A stretch of 64,000 nt of DNA from Alienimonas sp043951915 (GTDB taxonomy: Bacteria; Planctomycetota; Planctomycetia; Planctomycetales; Planctomycetaceae), in NCBI RefSeq assembly GCF_043951915.1, contig NZ_JBINJD010000004.1, forward strand, positions 7,136 through 71,135, read 5' to 3'. Positions 1 to 10,612 of the stretch are shown piece by piece; within the stretch, counting starts at the first letter, position 1; every line of letters begins with the position of its first letter. A program made the position numbers and the translations under genes. The notes under the pieces are model-generated. The model searched no databases and was not told where the DNA came from. It saw only the letters and a list, made by a program, of their open reading frames with translations.

Positions 1-1009
1 GCAGGATCTCGGCGAGTACGGTCCGGCCCAGCTCCGCCCGGAACTCCCGTTCGAGTTGCCGCCGGGAGCGCCCCGCCGGCGCCGCGACCCGCCGGTGCAC
101 CTCCGCGGCGTTCAGGCCCCGGCAGGCCTCCTCCCGGATCAGCCTCACCGCCGCCCGCACGCCCGGGCTGCGGACGGCGGTCGCGTCGCTGGAACCGCGG
201 GTCACGACCCGCGGCGGCGGCACCGCGACAGCCCGGTCCGGCGGGGTTCCCCCGGCAATCAGCGTCGCCAGCATCGCGGCGGCCCGACGGCCAACCTCGA
301 CCGACGGGTTCGCCACGCTGGACAGCGCCGGCCGGCACATCCGGCATTCGAACTCGTCGTCGTCCACCCCGAGCACGGCGATCTCCTCCGGCACGGCGAA
401 GCCCAGCGACCGGCAGGCCTCGACCGCCTCCCGGGCCGGGCGGTCGTTAGAGGCGAACACCGCGGCCGGCCGCGGCAGCGCGGTCAGCCAGGCCCGCAAA
501 TCCCGTTCGACCACGTCCCACGGCCGGTCCGCCGGGGGTTGGGGCAGGTAGTCGAGGTGACAGGCGGAGACGTCGAACCCCGCCGCCCCCAACCGCCGGC
601 GGAAGGCCTCCTCGCGGCTCAGCGAGAAGCCCGCCCAGGCGCTGCCGAGGTAGCCGAAGTGGCGGAAGCCGCGGTCGAGGAAGTGCTCCGCGGCCAGGCG
701 CCCGACGGCCTCGTGGTCGGCCTCGACGAGCGGCCCCCGCCAGCCGCGGAGCGTCGAGGTGACGTTCACCGCCGGCACGCCGCCCCGCCGCAGGGCGGCG
801 GCGACGGAGGCGTCCGTGAGGTGCGCCACCACTCCGTGCGGGCACCAGCGTCGCATCATCGGCAGCACGGCCGCGTCCGCCGGAGCCTGCCGCAACGACC
901 AGCCCTCCGCCTCGGCGACCTCCTGCACCCCGGCGCACACGCCCCGACCGTAGCCCAACTCCTGCGGGACGAGCAGCGCCACCCGCACGTCCGCCCCCCG
1001 CGGCCTCAC
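1..1009 (-). CDS. XylR-like transcriptional regulator (C-terminus cut by window edge)
   Basis: Reading the minus strand from GTG at 1009 gives an open frame to the window edge (about 336 residues). It begins with a LacI-type sugar-binding fold (VALLVPQELGYGRGV, then AVFASNDRPAREAVEACRSLG and VLGVDDDEFECRM) and continues into an AraC-like helix-turn-helix stretch (VRAAVRLIREEACRGLNAAEV, truncated here). This is the arrangement of the planctomycete XylR family, where a ligand domain senses a sugar and the AraC domain binds DNA. The GTG overlaps the TGA of the upstream FG-GAP/sialidase gene (GTGA), so translation is probably coupled and the regulator likely controls the sulfatase operon it ends. 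The 3' end of the AraC domain lies outside the window. Confidence 0.8.
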   Translation of the reverse strand, partial: MRPRGADVRVALLVPQELGYGRGVCAGVQEVAEAEGWSLRQAPADAAVLPMMRRWCPHGVVAHLTDASVAAALRRGGVPAVNVTSTLRGWRGPLVEADHEAVGRLAAEHFLDRGFRHFGYLGSAWAGFSLSREEAFRRRLGAAGFDVSACHLDYLPQPPADRPWDVVERDLRAWLTALPRPAAVFASNDRPAREAVEACRSLGFAVPEEIAVLGVDDDEFECRMCRPALSSVANPSVEVGRRAAAMLATLIAGGTPPDRAVAVPPPRVVTRGSSDATAVRSPGVRAAVRLIREEACRGLNAAEVHRRVAAPAGRSRRQLEREFRAELGRTVLAEIL

Positions 1010-3999
1010 GGCCGATCCGCACCCGCGTCGGCGGCCGCGGCTTCGGGCCAGGGGGCGGCGCCGAGCACGGCGCCCGCGATCAGTTCGTCCGGGTCGAGGG
1101 TCACATGCTTCACCCGGCGGCGGTTCCAGGTGTAGGTGAGGTGCACCCGGCCGTCGCGGGTCTGAATCATCGCCGGGTAGGAGAACTCGCCGGCGTCCTC
1201 GCTCTCCACCGCGGCGACGGCCCGCCACTCGCGGCCGTCGTCGCTGACGGCGAGGTGCAGCTCGTTCCGCTTCCCCCAGCCGTCCTTGCGGTCGCCGCCG
1301 ATGTGGTTGTAGAGCAGCAGATGCCGGCCGTCGGCGAGGGTGAGGGCTTCGACGCCGGAGTTGTTGTTCGGCAGGGAAGTCGGCTCCAGCTCCGTCCAGG
1401 TCCGGCCGCCGTCGCGGGAGGTCGCCTGCATGATGCGGTCGTGCTTCGAGCGGAACAGGGCCTGCAAAGCGCCGTCGTCGTGGGTCAGCAACGTCGGCTG
1501 GATCACCTGGAAAGGCTGGGTCTCCGGTTCGAACCGCTCCCAGGAGGAGCCGAGTTCCGGCCGGTCGAGATCGGTCAGACGCTCCATGTGGAACCGCCAA
1601 TCGTCGCCGTGCTCCGTCGAGGAGGGGCAGAGCAGCGCCCCGTCCTCCAATAGGAGCGGTTTGCCGCGGACCGGGCCGTCGATGCCCGTCGGCAGCCGGC
1701 GGCGGTCGCGGAATGACCGCCCGGCGTCGTAGCTCACCATCACCTCGCCCCACCACTCCTGCGGGTTCGGGCCGACCTTGAAAAACAGCATCAGCGGACT
1801 GTCCCCCGGCGGCTGGAACAGCACCGGGTTCCAGGTCGGGTAGCGGAGATCAGCGTGCTGCACGCCGTCGGCCTGCTGCTTCGGGGAGGACCAGCCGCCG
1901 CCGTCGTGGTAGCTCGTCCAGATGCCGACGTCCGGGTTCTTCTCCCGCGTCCCGCCGAACCAGGCGGCGACCAGCCCGCGGGGCGTCTCCGAAATCGTGG
2001 AGGCGTGGCACTCCTTGAAGGGGGCCGTCTCGAACAGGAACTCCTCGGCGATCAGCCCCGGGAAGCGGGGCGGCTGCTTCTCGCGCGAGGCGCGGGCCTG
2101 CAGCGTCTCGGCGGGGTAGCTCACGCAGTCCTTATGATTGATGAAGTAGAGGCGGCCGTTCTCAGCCCCCACGACCAGGTCCGGCAGGCCGTCCCGGTCG
2201 AAGTCGCAGGCCGTCGGGCTGGAGGTGTGCCCGGCGACGTTCCGGTCGGCGAGGTTGCCGATCTTCTTGAGCACGACCTTCCCGCCGCGGTCCTCGCAGT
2301 TGCGGTACCAGGTGGCGTTCTCCGAGTTAACCAGCAGGTCGAGCCGGCCGTCGCCGTCCCAGTCGACCACGTCCAGCTTGACCCGCCCGCTGCGGCCGGA
2401 GGTCTGGGCGTTCAGGCGGAGCGGCTGATTGTCCTCGTCGACGAAGATCCGCGTCTCCTCCACGCCGCGGCGATGGCAGGTGAGGTAGCCCTCCTGATCG
2501 AGCAGCACCAGGTCGAGCCCGCCGTCCCCGTCCCAGTCGACGGCCACCGGGGTCGTCCGCCACTGGGTTTGCAGGTTCGCGGCCTTCCTTTTCCACCAGT
2601 AGAACTCCGGCGGCGCCTCCTTCGTCCAGAGGTTCAGCGGCCCCGCTTCAAAGCCGTCGTCGGTCCGCCGCAGCAGGGTGAGCTTCGGCCAGATGGAGTT
2701 GACGATCAGGTCGTCGCCGCCGTCGCCGTCCCAGTCGGCGACGGAGAGCGTGGTGTAGCCCCACTTCGCCTCCGCCGGCCCCTGAATGGAGCCGTTCGGC
2801 CCGGCTATCACGCGGAACGGCTCGCCGTCGACCTCGACCAGTTCCGGCCCGCTCCACTTCGTACCGGCCCCGTCCAGGTTCGTGAAGACGCCGATGTTGC
2901 CGGCGGTGTTGCCGCAGACGAGGTCCTCGTCGCCGTCGCCGTCCCAGTCGTGGGCGTAGGGAGTGACGAGGGCCCCGAACTTGAGCGTGTCGGCCTGCTG
3001 CTGGAAGTAGACGGGCTGGTCGAAGACGGGCGTCGCGGCGCCGTCGGGGGTGACGTTTTCGACCAGAGCCACGCGGCCGTCTTCGTCGCCGACGATCAGG
3101 TCGAGGTCGCCGTCGCCGTCCCAGTCGCAGGCGGTCGGCGTGATCATTTGCAGATGCATGACCAGCGGCCGGCCGTCCGCCCCCTCCAGCTTGAAGCCGG
3201 TGGCGTATCCCGGCTCCGCCCGGGTGCCGACGTTCTCGAACCAGGTGAAGCCGTCGAGGAACTCGCCGCAGATCAGGTCGAGATCGCCGTCGCCGTCGAA
3301 GTCGCCGAAGTTCGGGCTGGGCCAGCCGTAGACGTCGATCGGAGAGCCGGCCGCCTCGATCTTCCGCGGCGTGTCCGAATAGGTTCCGTCCACGTTTTCG
3401 ATCAGGTAGACCCACCCGTGCAGCGGGCCGTTCCGCCAGCGGCCCTGGGCGTCGTAGGCCTGATCCCAGACGTAGTCGTCCCAGTCGCCGACGCCGACGA
3501 CGAGATCCTGATCGCCGTCGCCCTCCCAGTCCACGTACCGCCACATGCGGGCGCGGGTGTTGCCGGGATGAAAGCGGGCGCGGTCGTAGATCCTGCGGCC
3601 GCCGTCCGCGACGCCCTTCGTCTTGAAGTCCGGGTATTCGAAGTTCTCCCGGAGCACCCGCGGCTCCCCGTCGACGTAACTCACCTGCACGTTGTGCCCG
3701 GTTCCTCCCAACCGGACGGCCGGCTTGAAGACGGGCAATTTAACGGAGGGGTCCTGCGTCGGATTCTCGAAGTAGTAGAGTCCGTTGGTCGGCTTGTCGG
3801 GGCCGGAGACGACGAGGTCCATATCCCCGTCGCCGTCGAAATCCATCGGCAGCGGCCAGGCCCACAGCCCGACGCCGAGGTCCACCTCCAGCCCGGGGTT
3901 GTTGTACTCCAGCGCCCGCAGCTTCCACGGCGGGTCGTCGGCCCGGCCGGACGTCGCGCAGCAGCCGGCGAGCAGGAGGAGGACGGCCGTTCTGGTCAT
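1006..3999 (-). CDS. FG-GAP repeat / sialidase-like (BNR) fusion lipoprotein
   Basis: 997 residues. A short hydrophobic leader ends in LAGC, a lipobox with Cys13, so the protein is probably an envelope lipoprotein. From about residue 53 to 625 there are nine FG-GAP/VCBS calcium loops of the form DxDGDGxxDLV (for example DFDGDGDMDLVV, DWDGDGDLDLIV), which predict a beta-propeller. From about residue 650 a second propeller resembles exo-alpha-sialidase/BNR proteins, with Asp-box-like SRDGGRTW, SYDAGRSF and SDDGREW. Sialidase-fold proteins in sulfatase operons may act on or bind acidic glycans, but the catalytic residues cannot be assigned by eye. It lies 38 nt after a sulfatase stop and overlaps the regulator gene. 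Substrate unknown. Confidence 0.8.
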   Translation of the reverse strand: MTRTAVLLLLAGCCATSGRADDPPWKLRALEYNNPGLEVDLGVGLWAWPLPMDFDGDGDMDLVVSGPDKPTNGLYYFENPTQDPSVKLPVFKPAVRLGGTGHNVQVSYVDGEPRVLRENFEYPDFKTKGVADGGRRIYDRARFHPGNTRARMWRYVDWEGDGDQDLVVGVGDWDDYVWDQAYDAQGRWRNGPLHGWVYLIENVDGTYSDTPRKIEAAGSPIDVYGWPSPNFGDFDGDGDLDLICGEFLDGFTWFENVGTRAEPGYATGFKLEGADGRPLVMHLQMITPTACDWDGDGDLDLIVGDEDGRVALVENVTPDGAATPVFDQPVYFQQQADTLKFGALVTPYAHDWDGDGDEDLVCGNTAGNIGVFTNLDGAGTKWSGPELVEVDGEPFRVIAGPNGSIQGPAEAKWGYTTLSVADWDGDGGDDLIVNSIWPKLTLLRRTDDGFEAGPLNLWTKEAPPEFYWWKRKAANLQTQWRTTPVAVDWDGDGGLDLVLLDQEGYLTCHRRGVEETRIFVDEDNQPLRLNAQTSGRSGRVKLDVVDWDGDGRLDLLVNSENATWYRNCEDRGGKVVLKKIGNLADRNVAGHTSSPTACDFDRDGLPDLVVGAENGRLYFINHKDCVSYPAETLQARASREKQPPRFPGLIAEEFLFETAPFKECHASTISETPRGLVAAWFGGTREKNPDVGIWTSYHDGGGWSSPKQQADGVQHADLRYPTWNPVLFQPPGDSPLMLFFKVGPNPQEWWGEVMVSYDAGRSFRDRRRLPTGIDGPVRGKPLLLEDGALLCPSSTEHGDDWRFHMERLTDLDRPELGSSWERFEPETQPFQVIQPTLLTHDDGALQALFRSKHDRIMQATSRDGGRTWTELEPTSLPNNNSGVEALTLADGRHLLLYNHIGGDRKDGWGKRNELHLAVSDDGREWRAVAAVESEDAGEFSYPAMIQTRDGRVHLTYTWNRRRVKHVTLDPDELIAGAVLGAAPWPEAAAADAGADRP

Positions 4000-4037
4000 G
4001 CAGGTCTATGGAGCTTGGCGTGAAGGCGGGGCGGCGG

Positions 4038-5543
4038 TTATTCGGCCGGTGGGGGCGGGGCGGAGTCCCGCAGCGGGTCGTCGATCGCCTCCAATGAGGC
4101 GAACAGTTTGCGGTGCAGCCGGGCGATCGCCTCACAGACCGCCGGGTGCGGGGAGTCGATCAGGTTCCGGGTCTCGCCGGGGTCGCGTTTCAGGTCGTAG
4201 AACTCGTCGCGGCCGGCGTTGTGAAAGTCCCGGATCAATTTGTACCGGGGCGTGCGGTAGCACCGCATCGTCGCCACGGCGTAATGCCGCATGCTGTACT
4301 CGCCGAAGAAGTCGTCGTCCCAGTCCTCCGGCGCTTCCCCCCGGAGCAGCGGCCCAAGGTCGCGGCCCCGCAGCGGCAGGTCCGCCGGCGGTTCGATCCC
4401 GGCGATCGCCAGCAGGGTGGGGAACAGGTCGAGGCCGCTGGCGGTCCGCTCGATCACCGTGCCCGGTTCGACCCGGCCCGGCCAGCGGACGATCGCCGGG
4501 ACCTTGAGCGACAGGTCGTAGAGGTTCGGCCGGTACTTGTCGGAGATCACCCGCGTCCCCCGGTGCGTCGGCCCCGGCGGCTGGGTGCGGGTCGCCCAGA
4601 GGCCGTTTCCCTTATGCCAGATGCCGTTGTGGCCCATGTTGTAGCCGTGGTCCGAGGTGGAGATCACGACCGTGTCGTCGCTGAGGGCGAGTTCGTCGAG
4701 GGCGTCCAGCAGCCGCCCGAGGTTGCGGTCGACGCCGCTGACGCTCGCCAGATACTCTCGCAGGAAGCGGTCCATCTTCGCCTCGTCCAGATCCGCGAAT
4801 TGCGGCAGCGGGATCGACGCGTCGGCGTAGGGCGCCCAGTCCTCCGGCGCCACCGGCAGCCAACGGGCGTGCGGAGCCCGCGTGTGCAGGCAGAGCAGGA
4901 ACGGCGCCTCCTTGGTCGACGCCCGCTCTAGAAAGTCGATCGCTTCGTCGGTCAGGAGGTCCGCGGTCAGCCCCTCGAACCGGCGAACCTGCCCGTCCTT
5001 CTCCAGCCGCGGATCCACGGGCGATTCGCCGCCGCCGGTCAGCCCCGTAAATTCGTCGAATCCGTGCCGCGTCGGGTGGCGGCCCTCCTTGCCGGGCCGC
5101 GTCCAGTCGCCGAGGTGCCACTTGCCGACCAGCGCCGTCCGGTAGCCGTGCGCCTGAAACAGCTCCGCGAAGGTCGTGCTGGCGTCCGGGGGCAGAGCGG
5201 CCTCCTCGTCCGGGTCGAACAGTTTGTGGTCCGGGGCCGGGATGAAGTCGTGGATCCCGAACTCCGAGGCGTACCGCCAGGTCATCAGCGAGGCCCGAGC
5301 CGGGCTGCACACGGGGGTCTTGCAGAAAAAGTTGCGGAAGACGGCGCCTTCCCGGGCCAGGCGATCCATATGCGGCGTGCGGGCCGCGGGCACGTCGCGG
5401 TACTGGCCGTTCGTCACCGCGTGGCCGACCGCCCAAGGGGCCTGATCGTCGGTCACGATCAGCAGGACGTTCGGCCGCTCCGCCGCGGCCGGCGGACCCG
5501 CCGCGGCGAAAGCGACGGCCGTCAGGATGGCGAGGCGAAGCAC
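4038..5543 (-). CDS. Sulfatase (formylglycine type)
   Basis: 501 residues from GTG 5543, chosen because a signal peptide (LRLAILTAVAFAAAGPPAAA) begins there. The longer in-frame extension upstream has no sensible composition and runs into the preceding sulfatase gene. The core begins RPNVLLIVTDDQ with the metal-binding aspartates. The active-site motif is C79-S-P-A-R, the CxPxR site where cysteine is converted to formylglycine, followed by ASLMTWR. A second metal-site region reads STSDHGYNMGHNG. The fold is typical of secreted glycan or heparan-type sulfatases that hydrolyse sulfate esters. It is the second gene of a minus-strand operon, 43 nt after the first sulfatase. Confidence 0.88.
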   Translation of the reverse strand: MLRLAILTAVAFAAAGPPAAAERPNVLLIVTDDQAPWAVGHAVTNGQYRDVPAARTPHMDRLAREGAVFRNFFCKTPVCSPARASLMTWRYASEFGIHDFIPAPDHKLFDPDEEAALPPDASTTFAELFQAHGYRTALVGKWHLGDWTRPGKEGRHPTRHGFDEFTGLTGGGESPVDPRLEKDGQVRRFEGLTADLLTDEAIDFLERASTKEAPFLLCLHTRAPHARWLPVAPEDWAPYADASIPLPQFADLDEAKMDRFLREYLASVSGVDRNLGRLLDALDELALSDDTVVISTSDHGYNMGHNGIWHKGNGLWATRTQPPGPTHRGTRVISDKYRPNLYDLSLKVPAIVRWPGRVEPGTVIERTASGLDLFPTLLAIAGIEPPADLPLRGRDLGPLLRGEAPEDWDDDFFGEYSMRHYAVATMRCYRTPRYKLIRDFHNAGRDEFYDLKRDPGETRNLIDSPHPAVCEAIARLHRKLFASLEAIDDPLRDSAPPPPAE

Positions 5544-5586
5544 GGGGGAGCGACTCTTCAAAGAACCGGTGAGCGAGCAGCGACGT

Positions 5587-7110
<1,524 letters not shown>

Positions 7111-7133
7111 TCAACTTTGATGGATGTCCGGCG

Positions 7134-7162
7134 AGCCTAGCCGTCGTCCCTCGACCGCACAA
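7134..7162 (-). promoter_or_regulatory. Putative sigma-70-type promoter of the sulfatase operon
   Basis: On the minus strand the sequence reads TTGTGC, 17 nt, TAGGCT, with TAGGCT at 7139-7134. Transcription would begin about 20 nt before the TTG at 7110. Spacing is ideal but the hexamers match the consensus only partly. Confidence 0.35.
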
Positions 7163-7237
7163 ACGCCGCCGTCGCCCCCTCGCAAGCGAGGGCGCCGACC
7201 GGAACGCTTGTGGCTCTGCTGATCCGACGACGACACG

Positions 7238-7268
7238 AAAAAACCCGCCCCGGCGGACCGGGGCGGGT
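7238..7268 (-). terminator. Strong intrinsic terminator on the minus strand
   Basis: An 11-bp perfect stem (7243-7253 with 7258-7268, loop CGGA) is followed in minus-strand sense by a run of six T (7243-7238). It works only on the minus strand. It sits immediately after a TGA (7270-7268) that closes a minus-strand ORF in the gene-poor stretch, and about 75 nt upstream of the promoter proposed for the sulfatase operon. Confidence 0.8.
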
Positions 7269-7948
7269 CAGTGGAGGCGGGGGGAATCCGAGAGAATAGC
7301 CCCAAGTGCTGCAAATAAAGGATATTCCTCAGGTCGGACAAACTTGTGCCACCCGCTGTACCACCCACGGCGGGGGCCGCTCGTCCGGGTGGGTCTCCCG
7401 CCGGCAGTACTGAACGCCGCGGCGCATCCGGGAGGGCCACCAACGGCGTCGTCCCACTGCGGCACGACGGCGTGCAGGAGCCCAAACCGGTCGAAGCCCG
7501 AGGAGGCGATCGCGGTCGGTGCGGACGGCTTCGAAGGCCGGACGGGGCCGGAGCTCGACGAACCAGTGGACCCTTGGCGTCACCCCGCTCGACTGGGTAC
7601 TCGCTCGACCCGGTGCCGAATCCGGTCGGCCATATGTCGTCGCCAGGCCGCAGCGACGGTCCTCGGGAGTGGTCGCTCGTCTGCGGATTGGTGATTGGAT
7701 CGTGACGAGGACCTGGGACGGCGGGGCGAGGTTTCGCCTGATGTCAACGTCTGCGATCGTGCCTGCCGAAACGCCATGAACCAAGTCGCCCCAGAACAGC
7801 CAGTCGCCGAGAGAATGCAGAACGGCGACCAAATCTAGAGCAAATGGTCCCCCGGGCGGGTACAGAATCGCGACGCGGGGGGCGGGCCGGCGAACCCTGC
7901 GTCCGGGGGGCGGGCGGGGCGGATCCCCCGCCGACGGATCAACGGCGG
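7269..7948. other. Gene-poor stretch, possible decayed gene on the minus strand
   Basis: No protein family is recognised here. A minus-strand reading frame (7465-7268) ends with RRGWYSGWHKFVRPEEYPLF and stops exactly at the terminator. Other frames upstream carry peptide-like pieces (VTPRVHWFVELRPRP, GDWLFWGDLVHGVSAG), but no single frame is continuous over the region. This fits a degraded gene whose terminator survives. Function cannot be stated. Confidence 0.3.
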
Positions 7949-7976
7949 TTGTCGCGTGTCCCCGGCGGCTTATCTT
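7949..7976 (+). promoter_or_regulatory. Putative promoter of the first DUF1549/DUF1553 gene
   Basis: TTGTCG, 16 nt, TATCTT. The predicted transcription start would fall at about 7983, on the ATG itself, so the mRNA could be leaderless; no Shine-Dalgarno is present. The same stretch also reads GGTTGT-N15-GCTTATC, a weak relative of the GGTAAC-N15-GCTATCC element found three times elsewhere. Confidence 0.35.
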
Positions 7977-7982
7977 AGCCGC

Positions 7983-10612
7983 ATGACGAACCCGCGGCCG
8001 ACCCGACCCCCGGCGCCCGCCCTCGCCGCGGCGGCTTGCGGGCTGTGGGCGGCGTTGGCCGCCGCCGGGCCGGCCGACGGGGCGGCGCCGGCCGGCGGTC
8101 CGGCGGACGGCCGGGTGTCCTTCAACCGGGACGTCCGGCCGATCCTTTCGGACCGGTGCTTTTACTGCCATGGGTTCGACCCGGACCACCGCGAGGCCGA
8201 CCTGCGGCTGGACCTGTTCGAGGAGGCGGAGTACGCCCTCTCCCCGGGGGCCCCGGAGTTCTCGGAGGTGCTGCGGCGGGTCGTCAGCGACGACGAGCGG
8301 GAAGTCATGCCCCCGCCGGACGCCCACAAGCCGCCGGTCACCGCCGAGGAGGCCGCACTGCTGCGGCGGTGGATCGAACAGGGGGCGGAGTACGAACCGC
8401 ACTGGGCGTTCGTCGCCCCGCAGCGGCCGAGCGTCCCGGCGGGCTACGGCGGCAACGCGGTGGACGGGTTCGTCGGCCGCCGGTTGGACGAACGCGGGTT
8501 GACGTTCGCCCCGGAGGCCCCGCCGGCCCAACTGCTCCGCCGGGTCTCGCTCGACCTGACCGGCCTGCCGCCGACCGCCGACGAGATGCGGGCCTTCGAG
8601 CGGGACTACGCGGAACGCGGCGAGGCCGCCTACGTCGAGGCGGTGGACCGCCTGCTGGCCTCCCCGCATTACGGGGAGCGGATGGCGCTGGAGTGGCTGG
8701 ACGTCGCCCGCTACGCCGATACGAACGGCTACCAGCAAGACCTTGTCCGCACCAATTGGCCGTGGCGGGACTGGGTCGTCGACGCGTTCAACGCGAACAA
8801 GCCGTTCGACGAATTCACGTCGAACAGCTGGCCGGCGACCTGCTGCCCGGCCCGGACGGGGCCGGCCCGACGACCGACCGGCTGGTGGCGACGGCCTTCA
8901 ACCGGAACCACATGATCAACGGCGAGGGCGGGGCGATCCCCGAGGAGAACCTCGCCAAGTACGCGTTCGACCGGGTGGAGACGACCGGCACGGCGTTCCT
9001 CGGGCTCACCGTGGGGTGCGCCCAGTGTCACGATCACAAGTTCGATCCGGTCCGGCAGGCGGACTACTACGCCCTGATCGCCCTGTTCAACCAGGTCGGC
9101 GAGCCGGGCGGGGTGAACAAGCGCTGGCAGGGCCGCCCGTCCGACGGCGCCCGGCCCGAAAAGTACGGCATCGCGGGCCCGTACATCTCCCTCGCGACGG
9201 ACGAGCAGGCCGCCGAGCTGAAACGGCTGCACGCCCGCGTGACCGCCGCGAGGCAGGCGTTGAACGCCGACAAGGACGGCCCCGACGGCTGGCACGCCGC
9301 GTTCAAGGCGTGGGTGACGGAGATGCGGGAGGACCAGGCCCTCGCCGAGGAGCGGCTGCCGAACGGGCAGGTCCGCCGGTACGTCGGGACCGCCCCGCTG
9401 GAGAACGTGAACAACTACACGACCGGCATCCTGCTCCGGGCGTACTTCAAGACCCGGCCGGAACTGCACGACCGGCGGCGGGCGATCGACGCCGCCGAAG
9501 CCGACGAGTCCGCCTACCAAGCGAACGTCCCGCTGGTCATGGTGATGCGGGACGATCGCCCGAAGGACACCTTCATCCTCGAGCGGGGCAACTACCAGAC
9601 CCCCGGCGAGAAGGTCGAGCCGGGCGTCCCCGGGTTCCTCCCGCCGCTGCCCGACGGCGTGAAGGCGGACCGGCTGGCGTTCGCCCGCTGGCTGGTGGGC
9701 GGGGAGAACCCGCTGACCGCCCGGGTGACGGTCAACCGGTACTGGCAGACGCTGTTCGGCGTCGGACTGGTCAAGACCCCGGACGACTTCGGCCTGCAGG
9801 GGGCCTGGCCGACCCACCCGGACCTGCTCGACTGGTTGGCCGTCGAGTTCGTCGAGAGCGGGTGGGACGTGAAGGCGCTGCTGAGGTCGATCGTGCTCAG
9901 CCGCACCTACCGACAGACGTCCGAGGTCGCCGCCGCCCGCGTCGCCGCCGACCCGTCCGGGGAGCTGTACTCGCGGGGCCCGCGGGGCCGGCTGGACTCG
10001 CGGCTGATCCGCGACCAGGCGCTGGCGCTGTCCGGGCTGCTGGTCCCCGCGGTCGGCGGGCCGCCGGTCAAGCCGTACCAGCCGCCGGGGGTGTGGTCGG
10101 AGATGAGCCTCGGGAAGAACGTCTACGAGGTCGGCCGCGGGGACGACCTGTACCGCCGGAGCCTGTACACGTTCTGGCGGCGGGTGGCGGGGCCCACGAG
10201 CTTCTTCGACGTGCCGGCCCGGCAGGTGTGTGCGGTCGCCCCGCAGCGGACGAACACGCCCCTGCACGCCCTCACGCTGCTGAACGACCCGACCTACGTG
10301 GAGGCCGCCCGCCGGTGGGCCGGCCGGCTGCTCGCCGGTCTCGACGCGGGGACCTACGGGGACGACCGGGCCGCCCTCGGCGAAGCCTTCTTCGCCGCCA
10401 CCGGCCGCCGGGCCGGGGGCCGCGATTCGGACGTGCTGGCCGGCGCCCTGGCGGAGGCGAAGGCCCGCTACGCCGCCGACCCCGAGGCCGCGGCGGACCT
10501 GCTGGCCGTGGGCGAGTCGTCCGCCGCCGGGGGGGACGCGGCGACGGAGGCGGCGTGGGCGCGGGTGTGCCTAATGATCCTGAACCTCGACGAGGCGATC
10601 TCGAAGCCGTGA
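7983..10612 (+). pseudogene. DUF1549/DUF1553 (PSD1) cytochrome-like protein, broken by a 1-nt frameshift
   Basis: ATG at 7983 opens a signal peptide, then an N-terminal heme-type CFYCH motif, then DUF1549 (LDLTGLPPT, LLASPHYGERMALEWLDVAR). At about 8819 the frame reads FDEFTSNSWPA, whereas the +1 frame supplies the expected EQLAGDLLPGP, so one base is missing after ACG. The second frame continues to 10612 with CAQCHDHKFDPV and DUF1553 (NPLTARVTVNRYWQTLFGVG and the C-terminal block). Restored length would be about 876 residues, normal for the family. Codon use on both sides is intact, so the break is recent or is a sequencing error. It is coupled by GTGA to the following DUF1501 gene. The biochemical role of the family is unproven. 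Confidence 0.8.

Noticed and set aside
1855..4023. Long plus-strand ORF opposite the FG-GAP gene, and similar long antisense ORFs over most genes
   Set aside because: High GC leaves antisense frames open; their proteins are Arg/Pro/Val-rich with no family motifs, while the opposite strand has clear domains.
7329..8738. 469-aa minus-strand ORF spanning the intergenic region and the start of the DUF1549 gene
   Set aside because: Its N-terminal half is the shadow of the DUF1549 coding sequence and no family is recognisable; only the last part might be a decayed gene.
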